Assembly (NCBI GenBank): GCA_025738555.1
Contig: JAOVFP010000002.1
Span: 1,426,001-1,490,000 of the forward strand
DNA: 64,000 nt
Reading direction: 5' to 3'
Source of the DNA: Cyathus striatus
Lineage: Eukaryota > Basidiomycota > Agaricomycetes > Agaricales > Nidulariaceae
How positions within the stretch are numbered: the stretch's first letter is position 1; every line of letters begins with the position of its first letter. Position numbers and translations under genes: made by a program. The notes beneath the pieces were generated by a model that was not told the DNA's origin, made no database searches, and was given only the letters and a program-made list of their open reading frames with translations. This document shows positions 12,417 through 25,087 of this stretch, in pieces.

Positions 12417-13149
12417 ATTTTGTATATATATTTAGTGTCTACTACTTACTACGCTTCTATGAGAATTTGATCTGTTGTTGTCCGTGTGTTCGAGTCTAGT
12501 TGTCGTTTTTTAAATAAGGATTGCACATAACCCCCGAAAACCAAAGTGAGAATTATCGTAATGAACATGATAAAAGTAATGAAGACCGCTATCTGAAGCG
12601 GCGAAACAATGACCAAGCGTAGGCTGAGTGCACACTACCAGTGGAATGTAAGGGCAGAGGAATAAGTTGGCGCCAAGAATTAAGGATTAGAACGACCACA
12701 GCTTTGTACGTTTTACTACATAGACTGTCCGCAACGCTGCTCAGAAAGTGCGTTGCTCCCAACGGCAGTGTTTACGAAGTATGAGTGTGTTTGAGGGAGG
12801 TGTCAGGGAGGAAGAGGAGGAGTGAAGAACTGGCGATGTGAGCGGTTATAACAAGAAAAAATAGAGAGCGGAGAGCGCCGGTCTAGGGAACTTTTCAGCA
12901 TATGTTGTCTGTAACTTGAGCTTGAGGGTTTCCTACGAGGGTCTTCTGAACGACGGCAAGTCCAACAAGTGTCGAGCCCGCTCCGGGCCGGAACAACGTT
13001 TGCCAAGCTTATTAATAAGGTAAACAACGGACTCGATATCGGCATCCAGTCTCACACTCTCCCTTGTCTTTTGGTCTTCTTGCTTACCTCCTTCGAAGTC
13101 CCGCCCCTTGATTTGATATACTACTTAGTCCTCGTTCAATCCTTCCAAG
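12417..13149. other. Intergenic, no gene recognised
   Basis: I see no exon structure or family similarity between the end of FAM copy 2 and the next MPDU1-like remnant. Short open frames here lack any recognisable motif. Confidence 0.5.
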
Positions 13150-13960
13150 ACTACAATACGAGTATCCCTTTCCCTCAAACGAAAGCCGGAACGGCGGTGA
13201 CAACTTACTGTGGCCTAACCAACAATTGGGGCGTCTATCGTAGACTATGTGAGTATCATTCTTCTCTAATTTGTGTCGAAGAACATTCTAATTCATACCG
13301 TACTTAGAAATGCTACACGACTCTCGTCGAAAACCCTCAAGCTGGTTCTTGGAGGGTGGATACTAATAGTGCTAGTGAAAGTACCTCGAATCATCCAAGG
13401 ACAAAAGTACGCCGCCGCGCTGCCAACCATCCTCAGCTCTTAATATACCAACCAACCGCTCAACCCAGCCCTCCGCGCCTCTTCCATTTACGGCCTCTCT
13501 CCCTCCAGCGCATCCTTTGAAACACTCGCATATCCCACCTACGCAGTCATAAATCGCTTCCCCTTCCCCATCCATAGCGAAAACGTCGTACTCTCAATGC
13601 AATACGTTCTCATCGGTCTCCCTCTCGCCCTTTACATCTCGGTCTTCTCCCACAAAACGGCGTAACCAGGCTCTATCTGGCATATTGGTACCACTGCTAC
13701 TGCCTACCCTTGTTAGTGCCACCTCGACGCTTCGGCTTATCAGACTTCCTCCGGCGCTTACATCGATACTGCCTCTAATCGCGGTTCTACATAGCACGGG
13801 GCTTAGAATGCGCAGCACGCCTTCTTACAACCATAACGGACGTGAAGGACCGTTTAGTAGGCACAGTTTTTCGGTTGGCGTTGGTGCTCACAGTGTAATT
13901 TCCTCACACATGCAGGCTCCACGAGCATTTTTACAATCTTTCGCATGACGTTTTGGTCAC
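13150..13960 (+). pseudogene. MPDU1-like (PQ-loop) pseudogene, most recognisable copy
   Basis: After an intron-like stretch (gtgagt near 13250 to an acceptor near 13308) the frame reads KCYTTLVEN (about 13310-13336), a typical MPDU1 opening. Then comes LKLVLGGW..., with KVPRIIQGQKYAAAL at about 13376-13420, matching the first PQ-loop KVPQ. After an in-frame TAA, a 75-codon frame contains FETLAYPTYAVINRFPFP, then the HSENVVLSMQ segment and a hydrophobic LIGLPLALYISVFSHKTA ending in a stop. These match the LE(T)xxYAxxxxxxFPFSTYGEN...QN block of MPDU1. The 3' part (13690-13960) has a hydrophobic LLLPTLV frame but no clean second PQ motif. Stops and frameshifts make it a pseudogene. Confidence 0.68.
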
Positions 13961-14039
13961 TGCTTGTCCACGTCGCAGTCTCGTACCCCGGCCCGATGGC
14001 ATGCGATTGATTTGGTTCTATGGCTTACTACAGCTTTGT

Positions 14040-14900
14040 ACGTACATCACATTGCAGAATGATATGAGGATTCATCAGTTAGCGCTGTAAAACTCGGTGC
14101 GGTATAATATATCTCCTCTTTTACCCACTCCGTCGCATTCAACTTCACGAGGCTTGTGATTTCCCTATCTATTGCTGGCCGTGTCTTGCCAATACTCACG
14201 ACATATGTTGGACTGTGGAGACGGCTCAAGGCCGTGCGTACGATAAGGGCACGAGTGGGTCATACTGCTAGTACCTAGCGACATGCACATATCTTCTTAT
14301 GTCCGAAGTTAGCTGGATGTGTACAGTTGCCCGCATAAAATTGCTTATGAAACTGAGTTGCGGCTTTCACCAGCGTGGCGTAGCACGGCATATGAGGTAT
14401 AACAATCACGAATTAAAGGAACCGATATGATGTATCGCTGTCGGAGCCTCCATGTTCCGTATATGACACGAACATGATGTATGATAGGGTGTGTTGCGTG
14501 CGCCAGCAACACAAAAATATATCTCGAGGCTTCTGGAGCCTGTGCGTTTAAGGTGAGAATGCATAGCGGATGACAACTGTATGGGCTAGAAATGGTCCTC
14601 ACCTAACTCCATTCCCCGTGAATGCGCTGTGATGTCGTACGACTGCGAGAGTTCGTGCACCAAGCCACTTAGCTAATGATATCCAGAGACCACCTTACAA
14701 ACCCGTTAGCCTTTGTCAGCATAGAGTGATAACAGCCCATAGTACCTTCTTCTGCCACAACGACTCCTAACGCTACCCGGCAATGGAATCTATACCCCTC
14801 TTTCATCAACGTCCTGCACCCAGGAAGCACGAAGCTGCATCCCACAAGCTTAAGGTTTTCCTTTGTTCTACACCTACACCAGACTCTTCCAGTTTTTAGG
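14040..14900 (-). repeat. MPDU1-module downstream part, decayed
   Basis: The minus strand matches the spacer and the 209-codon-like segment of the other modules. Shared features are CCTTTGTCAGCATAG..TAACAGCCCATA.TACCTTCTTCTGCCA at 14710-14760 (compare 5105-5162 and 27495-27546) and a TATCGCTGTCGGAGCC stretch at 14430-14448 (compare 4866-4880 and 27230-27245). No open frame of useful length remains. Confidence 0.45.
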
Positions 14901-15183
14901 GCCTTCTCCGAACTTGTTCTGAACGGTCTTCGAAGGTCTCAGTATTCAGTTCATCGAAAACCGTAAATGTTCAATCGGGGTGGCCTAAATAAAAGCCCTC
15001 TTTAATTAAAGACAGCTATACCATCAGGATTCGGCGCGTGCATTCGTTGAGAAAAAAAAATCGCTTATCCGCGTACATTGAATTATGAGAGCCCTTTCTT
15101 CAATCGAACAGTGGTCTTAAAACGATTTGTACTATATGAGAGTACGTAATTGGGGAAGTAAGGTAACTCTACACTATGAAAAT
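14901..15183. other. Intergenic, 3' side of the NRPS-like gene
   Basis: Nothing recognisable. It holds the presumed 3' untranslated region of the minus-strand gene ending at 15184. A tract of nine A residues lies around 15052-15060. Confidence 0.4.
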
Positions 15184-18100
15184 CTAATAGTCCTGCAAGT
15201 CATGAATCAATTCAGGATTGACTAAAAATGTAAAGTGATTCCCTTCCATCTCGACTACCTTTGCGTCTTCATAGATCACGCGTGCTCCAAGGTCATTACT
15301 TTTGAAGATAGCCCCAAGCCCTTCTTTGGCAACGTATACGGTAGGTGTCTTCTTGACTTTCCTCAGCCAATGAAATATCTTCTCTTTCGACCAATGCCCT
15401 TCATCTGCAGAATAGAAAGTCTCTCCTAAAAGGAACTCCAATGATATCTTTATCAGAGAGCTGGCAGTATTGGCGAATAGACCCGCAAGCTCGATTGAAG
15501 ATTTTCCATCAAGAGCAGACATCATATCTTTTGCAAATGCCTGCCTGAACTCCTTGTCCGCACCTGTACTACTTTCGATGACCATATTGCAGATGCCTTC
15601 AACTCCACTTCGGCAAGCATTATCTATCATGGTTCTCTGTGAAGATGGCGAGTCTAAATTCGCAACATCGATCATTTCCACGTAGATAGTAGGGAAGTGA
15701 TCAAGGAACACAAATTGCAGCACAGCATCTCCCTTTGACTCGAACAACTGAACAAGTTGTACGAGAACAAGACTAGATCCGCTGTATGCAGCAAGTCGAT
15801 AAGGTCCGGCTGGTTGTTCCCTCTAATTTATAATCAGTAAATTTCACCGGGCCGGAAATATATATAGAATCTGTACCTTGATCTTGCTATAATAAAACTC
15901 TGCTAAAGCCTGAATACACGTTAATGGGGCTTCTTCAGTTACTTGTATGGCCCATAGTGCCGAATGATATGTCTCTGACATTGACATGAAATCCGAGATA
16001 GATCCAGCGGCACCATGAAGAATTATCAAAGGCACCTCCCCAGAAGAGCCTTTCCGAAGCTTAACCACCGTTGGTCCTTTGTAAGCGCGTACTAAAGGTA
16101 ACATAGCATCCTCTGAGTCCTCATTTTGAGATACATCACTGTCATTGGCTGAGAGTAACTGTGATGCCGATTTGAACGACAATAATCCGTAAATGTATGC
16201 ACTAAGCGCATTCACCGAGGGGAACATGTATACAAAGTCCGAGGGTAATGCCCGAATATGCGAATGGGCCATTAATTTCGACCGACGAAGGGCATGCATT
16301 ATTGCATTTCGAATAGATATCGCTGCCAGACTGAATTATGACCGGTGAACATCTCCTAAAAACAAAAGCTGCAATTGTACTTACCTATCGCCTCCAGCCA
16401 GAAAAATGCTATCGCTATCTTTAACGTTATGCTCAAGCACGGAAACGAGAATCTTGTGCAAAAACGCCCGAATTTCTGTCAAATCCCAGCTACTGGGTGC
16501 GGGAACCTTGGATAGCGTCTGGTTTTCGGAAGCTTGGTAAATATCTTCAATCTCCGGATCGTAAGTCTTTAAAATGGCATGACGCCTTGGGGTTCCTTTT
16601 GCCGTGTACTCGAATGGTTTCGACGGGTTTGCCACAAGAATGAATTCCTTATAGATTTTCGAGTGTTGGGGTGTAATCTTATTCGCATCTTCAACGGTTT
16701 CCCTGTGAATGTTAAGTAATTACATTAAAATGTTAAGGATATATGATTACCAAATCAAGTTCCTATACTCCTCTAGTTTAACCTCATCGCTTGGATCGAA
16801 AATATACTCCGGAGAAGGCTGGATAAGAACACCAGGTTGGAATTTGGAACGGCCAAACACAAGTGCCGATTTTATTTTTGGGTCTTTCAAAAGTCTCCCT
16901 TCTAAAATGTGGGTTAGTAAACGTGATGCACAGTACGACTTCTCACTTGCCTATAAGAGTCGGATTTGTCTATGTTAAATAATAAGTATGCAGAGTAGAA
17001 AAAAAGGTTCACAACGCCTCATACCTTCTCCTACAATAGATATGAACATGGTCGTAAGGTGAGATTGACTAAGAGAATAAAAAAGACCTACGCCAGTACT
17101 ATGCATAATTTGGTCATCTGCATGTGAAGTTTAAAATCGTCAGTGGTTAACTAAGAACGAACAAATTGAGTTAGCAGACCTTCTCGTCCGAGGATTTTAA
17201 ATAACAGTGGATTGGTTGGATGTCTGATCACTAAGTCATTTGTATCGGGCCGTCAACTTTTCGAGTTCCTGGTAACTCGAATGGAACTCGACTGGAACTC
17301 GACTGGAACTCGACTTTGGAACTTACCTGTAACTCGAAAAATGTAAATTGTATGGTATATGACAGAAATTCCAACACTGCTATGGATTGCTAGATTAATG
17401 TTCGCCTCCGCGCTCATTATTTCCCACGCCCCTGAATGTCGATCATTAATTTGATCGAATGCCTCTGCCTCCATCAAATTGATCAATGAGTGCCGCACGT
17501 TGTTTTCCGCGGCGCGTTTGATCACATTCATGTGCCTCGTCGTCGTCATAAACAATGAGCACCCATTTTTTTCATTTCTAGTTGAGTTCATGGGCTATTC
17601 CTCCCAATCTTTTTGTGAATACGAATGTATATTAAATACTTCGACAGTACAGCTAAATTACCTATGAAATAGTATGAAATGCTGATATTATTATTATTCA
17701 TATTATATTTTCTGTAAGCACAATACACTATGTTTATGCAACCAAGATGTTATATTACATACAAAATAACTAACTTCATATTGTAAAAAATAAATCACAG
17801 GAAGAATCTAAAAACTGAGAGAAGAATGCACAAAATACGTGCTCACTGTTGAGCATGATGATGGAAGAAGTGCGACGCGATCACCATCAATGCATCAGAA
17901 GCGAGTGGAGATATCGGGGATTTGATGGCTGAAGTGATGGCGCTATTTTTACACATCCGCGGCGGCAGGGGTGGGCGTGGGAAACAACAAGCTAAGGAAT
18001 CATGACGACAATGAGCACAATTATAAAGTATGGGTTTTTAGTAATGGAATTTGAGGAACTTAAAGTAGGAACTTAACTGGAACTCAACCGGAACTCGAAT

Positions 18101-21100
18101 GGAACTCAACTCAAATTCAAGTGGAGTTGAGTTGTCATTTACCACTCGAAGGTAACTCGATGGTAACTCGACTGACACTCGAATTTAGCTTAAGCGAGGA
18201 ACTCGATGGAACTTAACTTTTACTCAAAAAAAAATAAGCGAGGAACTCGACTCGACTCGATGGAACTTAACTTTCACTCAAAAAAATAAGCGAGAAACTT
18301 AACTTTACTCAAGGGAACTTAACTTTTACTTGAAAAATAAGCAAGTTGTATAATGAATACCTTACAATAATTATACAGTAGTTTGTGTTGTTTCCCGCCC
18401 CCCCGCTCGCTGTTTCCCACGCTTATAATTTAATGTTTATTCATTTCCTATTAATTGCACATTCTCATTGTTGCCTGCACCTCCGCTCATAATTTCCCAC
18501 GCTTCCGCTTAACATATCGCGCCTATATACTTTCGCGCTCACTGATTCCCATGCTCTGCTCATTGTCACCGCACCTCCGCTCATAATTTCCCACCCTTCC
18601 GCTATCATTCTGATCTCTACTCATACTATCTCGCCCTCCCACTCATGATTTCCCACGCTTTCGCTTCTCCTCTAATCCGCTCACAATTTCCCGTACATTT
18701 CATCATTCCCGCCCTCCCGCTCATAATTTCCCACGCCTTCGCTTTTCACTTCTGATGCTCACTGCTGTCCACTTCTATTTCCCACGCCTCCGCTTCTGCT
18801 GTTCACTGCTATCTGCATCCCCCCTCAACATTTTCCCACGCTTTCGCTGATCATTCCGACCTCTTTTCACTTTCCCGCCCTCCCGCTCATATTTTCCCAC
18901 GCTTCCGCTTTTCACTTCTGGTGCTCATTACTGTCTGCTTCTACTTCCCACACCTCCGCTTCTATTGTTCACTGCTGTCCGCATCCCCGCTCAAATTTTC
19001 CCACGCTTTCGCTTATCATTCCGACCTCTGTTCATTATCTCCCGCCCTCCTGCTCATAGTTTCCCATGCGTCCGCTCTTACTTTCCCACACAATTGATAC
19101 ACTTTTCCAACAAATTACATAATCTACTGTAAAAAGCATGGAACATATTATTATAAAGTATTACATAAAAATGTAACTCGCATTTTTTATAAGTTTATTT
19201 ACATTATTACTTAATATAATATGGTCTACTATGTGTATAACAACCTACATTAAGTGATGCAAAAAGATTGAAAGAAAAAGAGCAAGAACTGAGCTAACAA
19301 TTTAAGAAAAGACTTGCTCACTGTTAAGAATGATGACTAGGAAGAGTGCCCATCAACAGTCCCGCAATGTGTTCGCGTGTTGATGTCACGGTGATGAATA
19401 TTTGTGTTGATGTAAGTGATGAATAGTACAACACATGTGCAAATGTGTGTAAATAAAGGCGGGCAGAGTGCGTGGGAATTGTTGAGCAGAGCTGTAGAAA
19501 ACATCGGGCGGGGGTATGGAAACAATTAGTGTACACTTACTGTACACTTGAACTTTTGAAATTAGAATATTCGGAACTCGACTTACAGGAACTAAATATA
19601 ACTCGAGGGAACTTGACTTTCACCAAAAAAAACTTAACTTTAACTCGAAAAAATTAACAGGAGCTCGAAATGTTAGCATCCCCTCTACTTGACTTGAGGG
19701 AACTTGACTTTCACTCAAAAAATACAAGTGAGTAACTTAACTTGACTCAAAGGAACTTGACTTTCACTTAAAAAAAAATTAAGTGGTGAACTTAAGTTTA
19801 CTCGAGGGAACTCGACTTTTCCAAAAATAAAAATGCAAGGAACTTAAGTCCACTCGAAATATGAAAAAGCCACTCGAGGTAACTTAACTTTGACTCGAAA
19901 AAGTTAAGCGAGATCAAAAGTGGAACTCGACTATAACTTAGGTGAGACTCGACTGTAACTCGAAAAACTCGACAGGAACTCGAAAAGTTAGCAGCCCATT
20001 TGTATCATATGCAGGAATATTATCTATCATCGTGTTCGATACAGAAAGGGTCTTCATGGGGCCGGCCTGACAATGTCAGCGTATTGAGAACAATACATTG
20101 CTGAATTAAGCGGATGCATACCTTCACTACGAGACGGTATACATTTTCATCTGTCATGATTTGTGATGGAACGAATACTATATCGGCGAAAAGACCTGTC
20201 TGTTCGTATAATCTTCAGTTAATGTCTCAGTGTGGCAGTAATATAGTATTACCCTCAGCCATTCCCAACCTTCTGAGGGAGGCTTCCCTAAAATTCAATG
20301 ACGATGAGAGCCGGGTTGAGCGGGACTTATGATACGCACTTGGCATAAGGAAAGAAAGACCTCCAGCCTCGGTTCTATCGGTCAATTGCAGTGTGATTAA
20401 CAAGTGTTTCGAAACGAACCGAGCATAATGAAACAAAAATGTTACTTACACTCCATACATTGGCACTATATTTACCCCCTCACTCACTAGCATGTCACCG
20501 ACGGCGGTTGATAATGGTCCTCCACCAAATAACTGCAAAGTCGTTTACATTAGAATTAATTATCTACATTCACAGCCGAAGGCATACGATTGCTTTAAAC
20601 TTTTTCATTATATCAATTTTGCGTTTGTCTTGTGCCCAACTCTGTTGTGAAGCGATTATTGACTGTAATGATTTTTGACGAAACAATACGTACTTCGATG
20701 AAAGATGGCACACAAGCGATTAGAGTACAATTTGTCTGAACTGCGTTGTTCAGCACCAGATCAGGTGACGGGACAGATTGTTCTTTTGGCGATGATAATG
20801 ATAACGTCATCCCAAGTGTAATCTCCAGTAGTACGTTAATTGTTTGGAATTATAGATAAAAGGAAAATGAATTACACAGCAGGTAACGAGGTACATTCCC
20901 AAGGCATCTAACGATGAGTTTGAAACATGAGTAAAACATTTTCGTTCGAAGTGAGTAATAGCTCAGGGCTTACGATATATGGGAATCCCGTGTCCGCCAA
21001 AGATTTCGCCACACACGTCGATTTCTCCCTTCGCTAAAAGGCCAATTAGTAAATGATATATGTGTATATTATATATGCGGGGTTACCCACAAGTCTCTAG

Positions 21101-21833
21101 CCCATATTGCATTAGCATGCGATATGTCGTCTTTATCGGCTTTGGAAATGAGACTGAACCAGATGAATGTATAATGATGCACACAGAGTCATGCGTAACA
21201 TTTCCCAATTTCCTGAGCGGAGGATAGTTCTTGCTTATTTCTGGATTTTCAAATAGATCCTCATAGGCTGGCACGGATATCACTACCACTGGTGAGGCGT
21301 TCGGTTCATTCTCGTAGAAAATGTCGAAAGCTTTTTCTGCTTGAGCCTGCGTCGCATCATCCTCGCTAAAGATGATCGCTTTGCAGTCCCCCACTCGCAG
21401 CAAATGCGCTACTGCAGCAGGAGAGTTCCGACTTGAGATTGGGAATGGGACAAATCCCGCTAACATAATGCCGATTGTGATGCTAAGATAAGTTAATGGA
21501 TCTGTCCTTACGTTAGTCTCTGGAATGATTACTAGTAGGATGGGTTCACTCGCCTATATTGGCCAAAATTCCAACTACAGCTGGGTTCTGCGAGCCATTA
21601 GCGTCTTGAATGGCATTGCATTTTGCTTGAATAAATCTAGCAGCGTTATAAAATGCAGCACCGGCCTCTTTCCAGTTTATAGTACGAGTGGAACCATCGG
21701 GATTGAGATATAGGAAAACTGGATGACTGGGACTGTGCTTCACATTGTAATCTACTATGTCAAGATAAGACAAGGAAAAATCAAGCGGAGGCTTTTGAAA
21801 CATGTTGCCAGATACTTCGGATAGGGTGGTCAT
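15184..21833 (-). pseudogene. NRPS-like adenylation-thiolation-thioesterase (A-T-TE) enzyme gene, split by a transposon
   Basis: Such enzymes activate a carboxylic acid as an acyl-AMP, load it on a phosphopantetheine arm and release it by a thioesterase. The start is at 21833, with a TATAAAG about 60 bp upstream. Order on the minus strand: N-terminal A domain; SSGSVSFPKPI (motif A3) near 21150; GEIDVCGE near 21020; FGGGPLSTAVGDML near 20510; TEAGG near 20375; AYDTNDLV interrupted at 19999; GREDDQIMHSTG (A8) near 17170-17095; KSALVFGRSKFQPG near 16860; PSKPFEYTAKGTPRR (A10) near 16620. The thiolation motif FLAGGDSL is assembled across the intron at about 16320-16386. The thioesterase part has LHGAAGS near 16020, AYSGSSL near 15780 (nucleophile Ser) and a late EGNHF (catalytic His) near 15230. 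About ten short introns are inferred. Element A (17247-19998) interrupts an exon. Every other piece stays open, so the loss looks recent. The substrate is unknown. Confidence 0.82.
17247..19998. mobile_element. Element A: 2.75-kb non-autonomous TIR transposon
   Basis: The ends are GGGCCGTCAACTTTTCGAG on the left and CTCGAAAAGTTAGCAGCCC on the right, giving imperfect inverted termini. The flanks repeat ATTTGTATC directly (17238-17246 and 19998-20006). That is 9 bp if the final A belongs to the target, or 8 bp otherwise. Both subterminal zones are packed with AACTCGA/ACTTAAC-type heptamers (17250-17340, 18040-18330, 19545-19990). The middle (18390-19090) is a degenerate array of about 30-bp units built on CGCTCATAATTTCCCACGC. 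No transposase frame is visible. Element B at 31818-34573 is a second copy in the opposite orientation with nearly the same length (2752 against 2756 bp). The superfamily is undetermined: hAT, KDZ and MULE elements all make 8-9 bp duplications. Confidence 0.88.
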
Positions 21834-21890
21834 GGTGATGTTCTAAGACGATGAAGGAATGGGAGTGCGGACACACAACAACAAGAAGCC

Positions 21891-21897
21891 CTTTATA
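21891..21897 (-). promoter_or_regulatory. Probable TATA box of the A-T-TE gene
   Basis: TATAAAG on the minus strand lies about 58 bp upstream of the ATG at 21833, a usual distance for a fungal core promoter with a short leader. The leader between them is rich in C and A on the minus strand. Confidence 0.5.
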
Positions 21898-21959
21898 TTA
21901 CTGGGGTTGACATGATCGCCGTGCGCCCCTGTTTGCGTACATAAGCTAAACATAGACCT

Positions 21960-23686
21960 GGTGAGGATGCTGGTTGGCTGCTGGTGTGGGCTATCATTTG
22001 TTTCTATCCAATCCTATACTCGTAAGACACAAAATCAGTAATGGATACATACTTTCCGGAGAAAATGAACGAAGACCTTGTTTTGGCTTATTATTTCAGC
22101 GCGAAGACTCGCATGGATTCCAACCAGATTCCAAAGCTAGGCGCTTCGTCATGACTCGTTACATCCGAAATTCCGTCCGTACCGTGAGTCGGAGAAATCC
22201 TGGTTCCATTAAAGTCCTGGAAGGAACATGCAGCGTACAACAAACATATTTAGATTTCATTGACTGAGCAGTTTGTCATCTGGGTGCAAAATGTGCGAAG
22301 GTGAGATATTTATATCTTATACTTAGTGGCTTCGAATCGCACCCTATCGATTCTCTGGCATAATAAGCTTGAATTGCAATTGGTGGCGTGTTTGAAAACG
22401 TGTTGAAGTACTAATCGGTTCAATGACCGCGGAGATGCTCCGCTCGAACACTCTTTAGTGTTTATGTTAACGATGTTGAGCTGCTATTATATCGCCCATT
22501 TGGCGACCTCATCAGCAGCTTCATGTCATTTATGTGGGTCTGTCAAAATCATTTATAGTCCAGTGGCGGCGATTCAAGAGTTCAAATTTGGTGAAGGGTA
22601 TCGTGATCCTAGTGAGCATTATGATCGGCAATGAGCATTGAACGTTTGAACTTGGTTTCAACATTCCTAGTTCCTTAAATGACGTTGGCGTTGTTCGTAA
22701 TATTCCCGCTACCTTTTAAGGTAGTAGGGTTATGTAGGGTGATGAAAAATCAAATTTTGCAGAGCGAACATCTCCCATCAACCGGAGTTTAAACGAGTTC
22801 GAAATATCGGTCATTCCCGTATATATACCAAGTTATCCCAACTGTTCAGATTCAACACTGTTCAGAGCTTCTCCTGCCTCACATGATGTGTGTGAATCTA
22901 ACGTTTCCTAAACAGTTTCCGAACTTCGCGTTCGGACTAGGAAATATACCAACCAACCACAACATCAACGTGAATGTCGTCCTTCCACAGAGTTACCTCC
23001 TTTTATTTCACCACACTGCAAGTTCACTCAATAATACAAAGTTTCGACATTCCGGACTACATGTACGGACCGCCTTTTGAATGAGCATGAGAAGACTGCG
23101 ATGCACACCAATTAGATGACATGGGGCACCGAAATCTCGACCAAATCGCTTTAGGTTCTGAATATTCTCCTTTGCATGGTGTACAGTATACCGACAGCTG
23201 CAGTTGATGAAGACTAAGTACTAAAGATTGGTGGAGGAGAGAAGGGCTGTAGGCGTTGGGTATTACCGAGGTAAATGTTGTCTCTTCTTCATGTTGATGT
23301 ACAGCTAAGTAGTGCTCTCATCATCACTTCATGTACAAACGCCTCTTCTTCTCACGGAGTTAAGTCAGGTCTTACTGTAGTGAGCAGGATAGGCTGAAGT
23401 GGACTCTTACACACAATCATTGTTGTCCAAGGTCTATCCTGCACTATGTCTCGCTATACCTTACATACAGTGGTCTGCCTCCAAACTGATCGCTCATAAG
23501 AGTAGAAACACGCAGCAGTGAGCAACAGGGCTAAGACTCTTGTCCCTTCGTATTTTTTATTTTGTATCTTCACATTCAAGTATTATGTTATATTGTTGAT
23601 TCCACAACAACTTTATGTGTCATTTTATGAAATTAGAAAGAATTTCAGGTAGTGGGCCTTGCCGCTAGTCGGCCTTACTGGTTTAT
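21960..23686. other. Intergenic, no gene recognised
   Basis: This interval lies between the promoter side of the A-T-TE gene and an inverted-repeat element. A 65-codon plus-strand frame at 22883-23080 has no motif I recognise and no intron-like continuation. Nothing else supports a gene. Confidence 0.45.
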
Positions 23687-25061
23687 ACTCGTGTATGGAA
23701 AGCCTAACAACCACGCTCAAATCCATCAAATAAAATTAAGATCCGACGTTCGGCAATGTCGGCTCATTAGTTACGACTTCCGATTACGTTGTTCGCTTGC
23801 ACTCAGTGAATTGTATAAATTCCATAGTATATTTCGACTTCATAAATCGTAAATTGCAAGATAAAAACTAATATAACACATTTCAAGTTATGAGAATCAG
23901 CTCTCTGATATAGAATTTTAAATCAACGAGTAGTGAAGTACAACAAAAATCATCATTTTTAAGTCCGCAATCACGCAGTTAGTAGTTACTGTCTCCTGGC
24001 CCCATTCCGAAATTCCTCTTTCATTTTTATCTTTTTCCATATCGAGCGGCAAGCCATTGATTTCTTACTCTGAGCAGCTTTCGTTTATATTACAGTTCCA
24101 AATCATTAGATTTATGTCTAAAAACTCATCCAAGATAAATAATGTAATACTATGTACTATACTTTTTTTCTATGTATACAAACACGTGTCTAGCTTATGG
24201 ACAAAGCCAGTATATTGATCTCCCACTTACCGAGGTCATGACTGTCGTTTTTGCCTCAGTTTATCTATATCAAGTTATTTCTTGCCATTCATTGTCTTAA
24301 TTCCCACCCTATCGTCTTTTCACTTGCAAATCACAGTCCTTACTTTATTCCACAGGTCGTCACGTTCTCAAACAACAATATATTACACTAAGTACTATTC
24401 CGTTAAACTTAGCACGTCACATAAGGCTGAGCAGACGTTCGACTGAATCGCGTTTAATTTCCCCGCCTAGGAGCCAAGTTCTCTGTCACCTTTACAACCA
24501 ACAGCAATAGGAAAAAATCACGGCGACGGCGGTGGCGCCAACATTATGTCAGTTAATGACTAGTCAATGGCTAGTATACAACTTGACTCAGGTAATGTTT
24601 AGTTAAATTAACTGTAACTTGACGCATAATCACAGCAATATTCACAGAGCGAAAAGGAAGAGAATTACTTATGAATACTATTGAATAAACCAAGGTCTGG
24701 CGTACAACAGATTTATTCTGATGTGGCTTTCATCCTTGTATTACGAATACTTCATTCCATACATTTGGATTGGAGACGTGACACTAGTTTGCCAACAGAT
24801 GCATACAGAATTGTGTTTTATAATCAGCGACAGTGTCCGGTGTGTCGTAAATCGTGATGTACGTTCTTACACATGTAATACTAGACCGCCCGATTTTACT
24901 GGTTTCCATAAAAATTTAATGTATAACTCACGCTCACGCTCACTATGAGTTGTATTGACAGTCCAAATTCACCGTGCAGAAAAATGTAGGTATTCATACT
25001 CATGCGCTCAATGTTCGCCAGATGTTCGCTGCGCGTTCTCATTTCGTTCTCTGTAATCATT

Positions 25062-25079
25062 GGGGGAGCTTGCTCCCCC
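25062..25079. repeat. Perfect hairpin GGGGGAGC-TT-GCTCCCCC
   Basis: An 8-bp perfect stem with a TT centre sits directly before the minisatellite of element E. The homologous site at 62576-62593 has the changed but still paired stem GGGAGAGC/GCTCTCCC. Confidence 0.7.
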
Positions 25080-25087
25080 TATTTGTT

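Noticed and set aside
17238..20006. Firm assignment of elements A and B to MULE (9-bp duplication)
   Set aside because: Element A shows a perfect 9-bp repeat, but element B matches only over 8 bp, so hAT or KDZ remain possible and no transposase is available.
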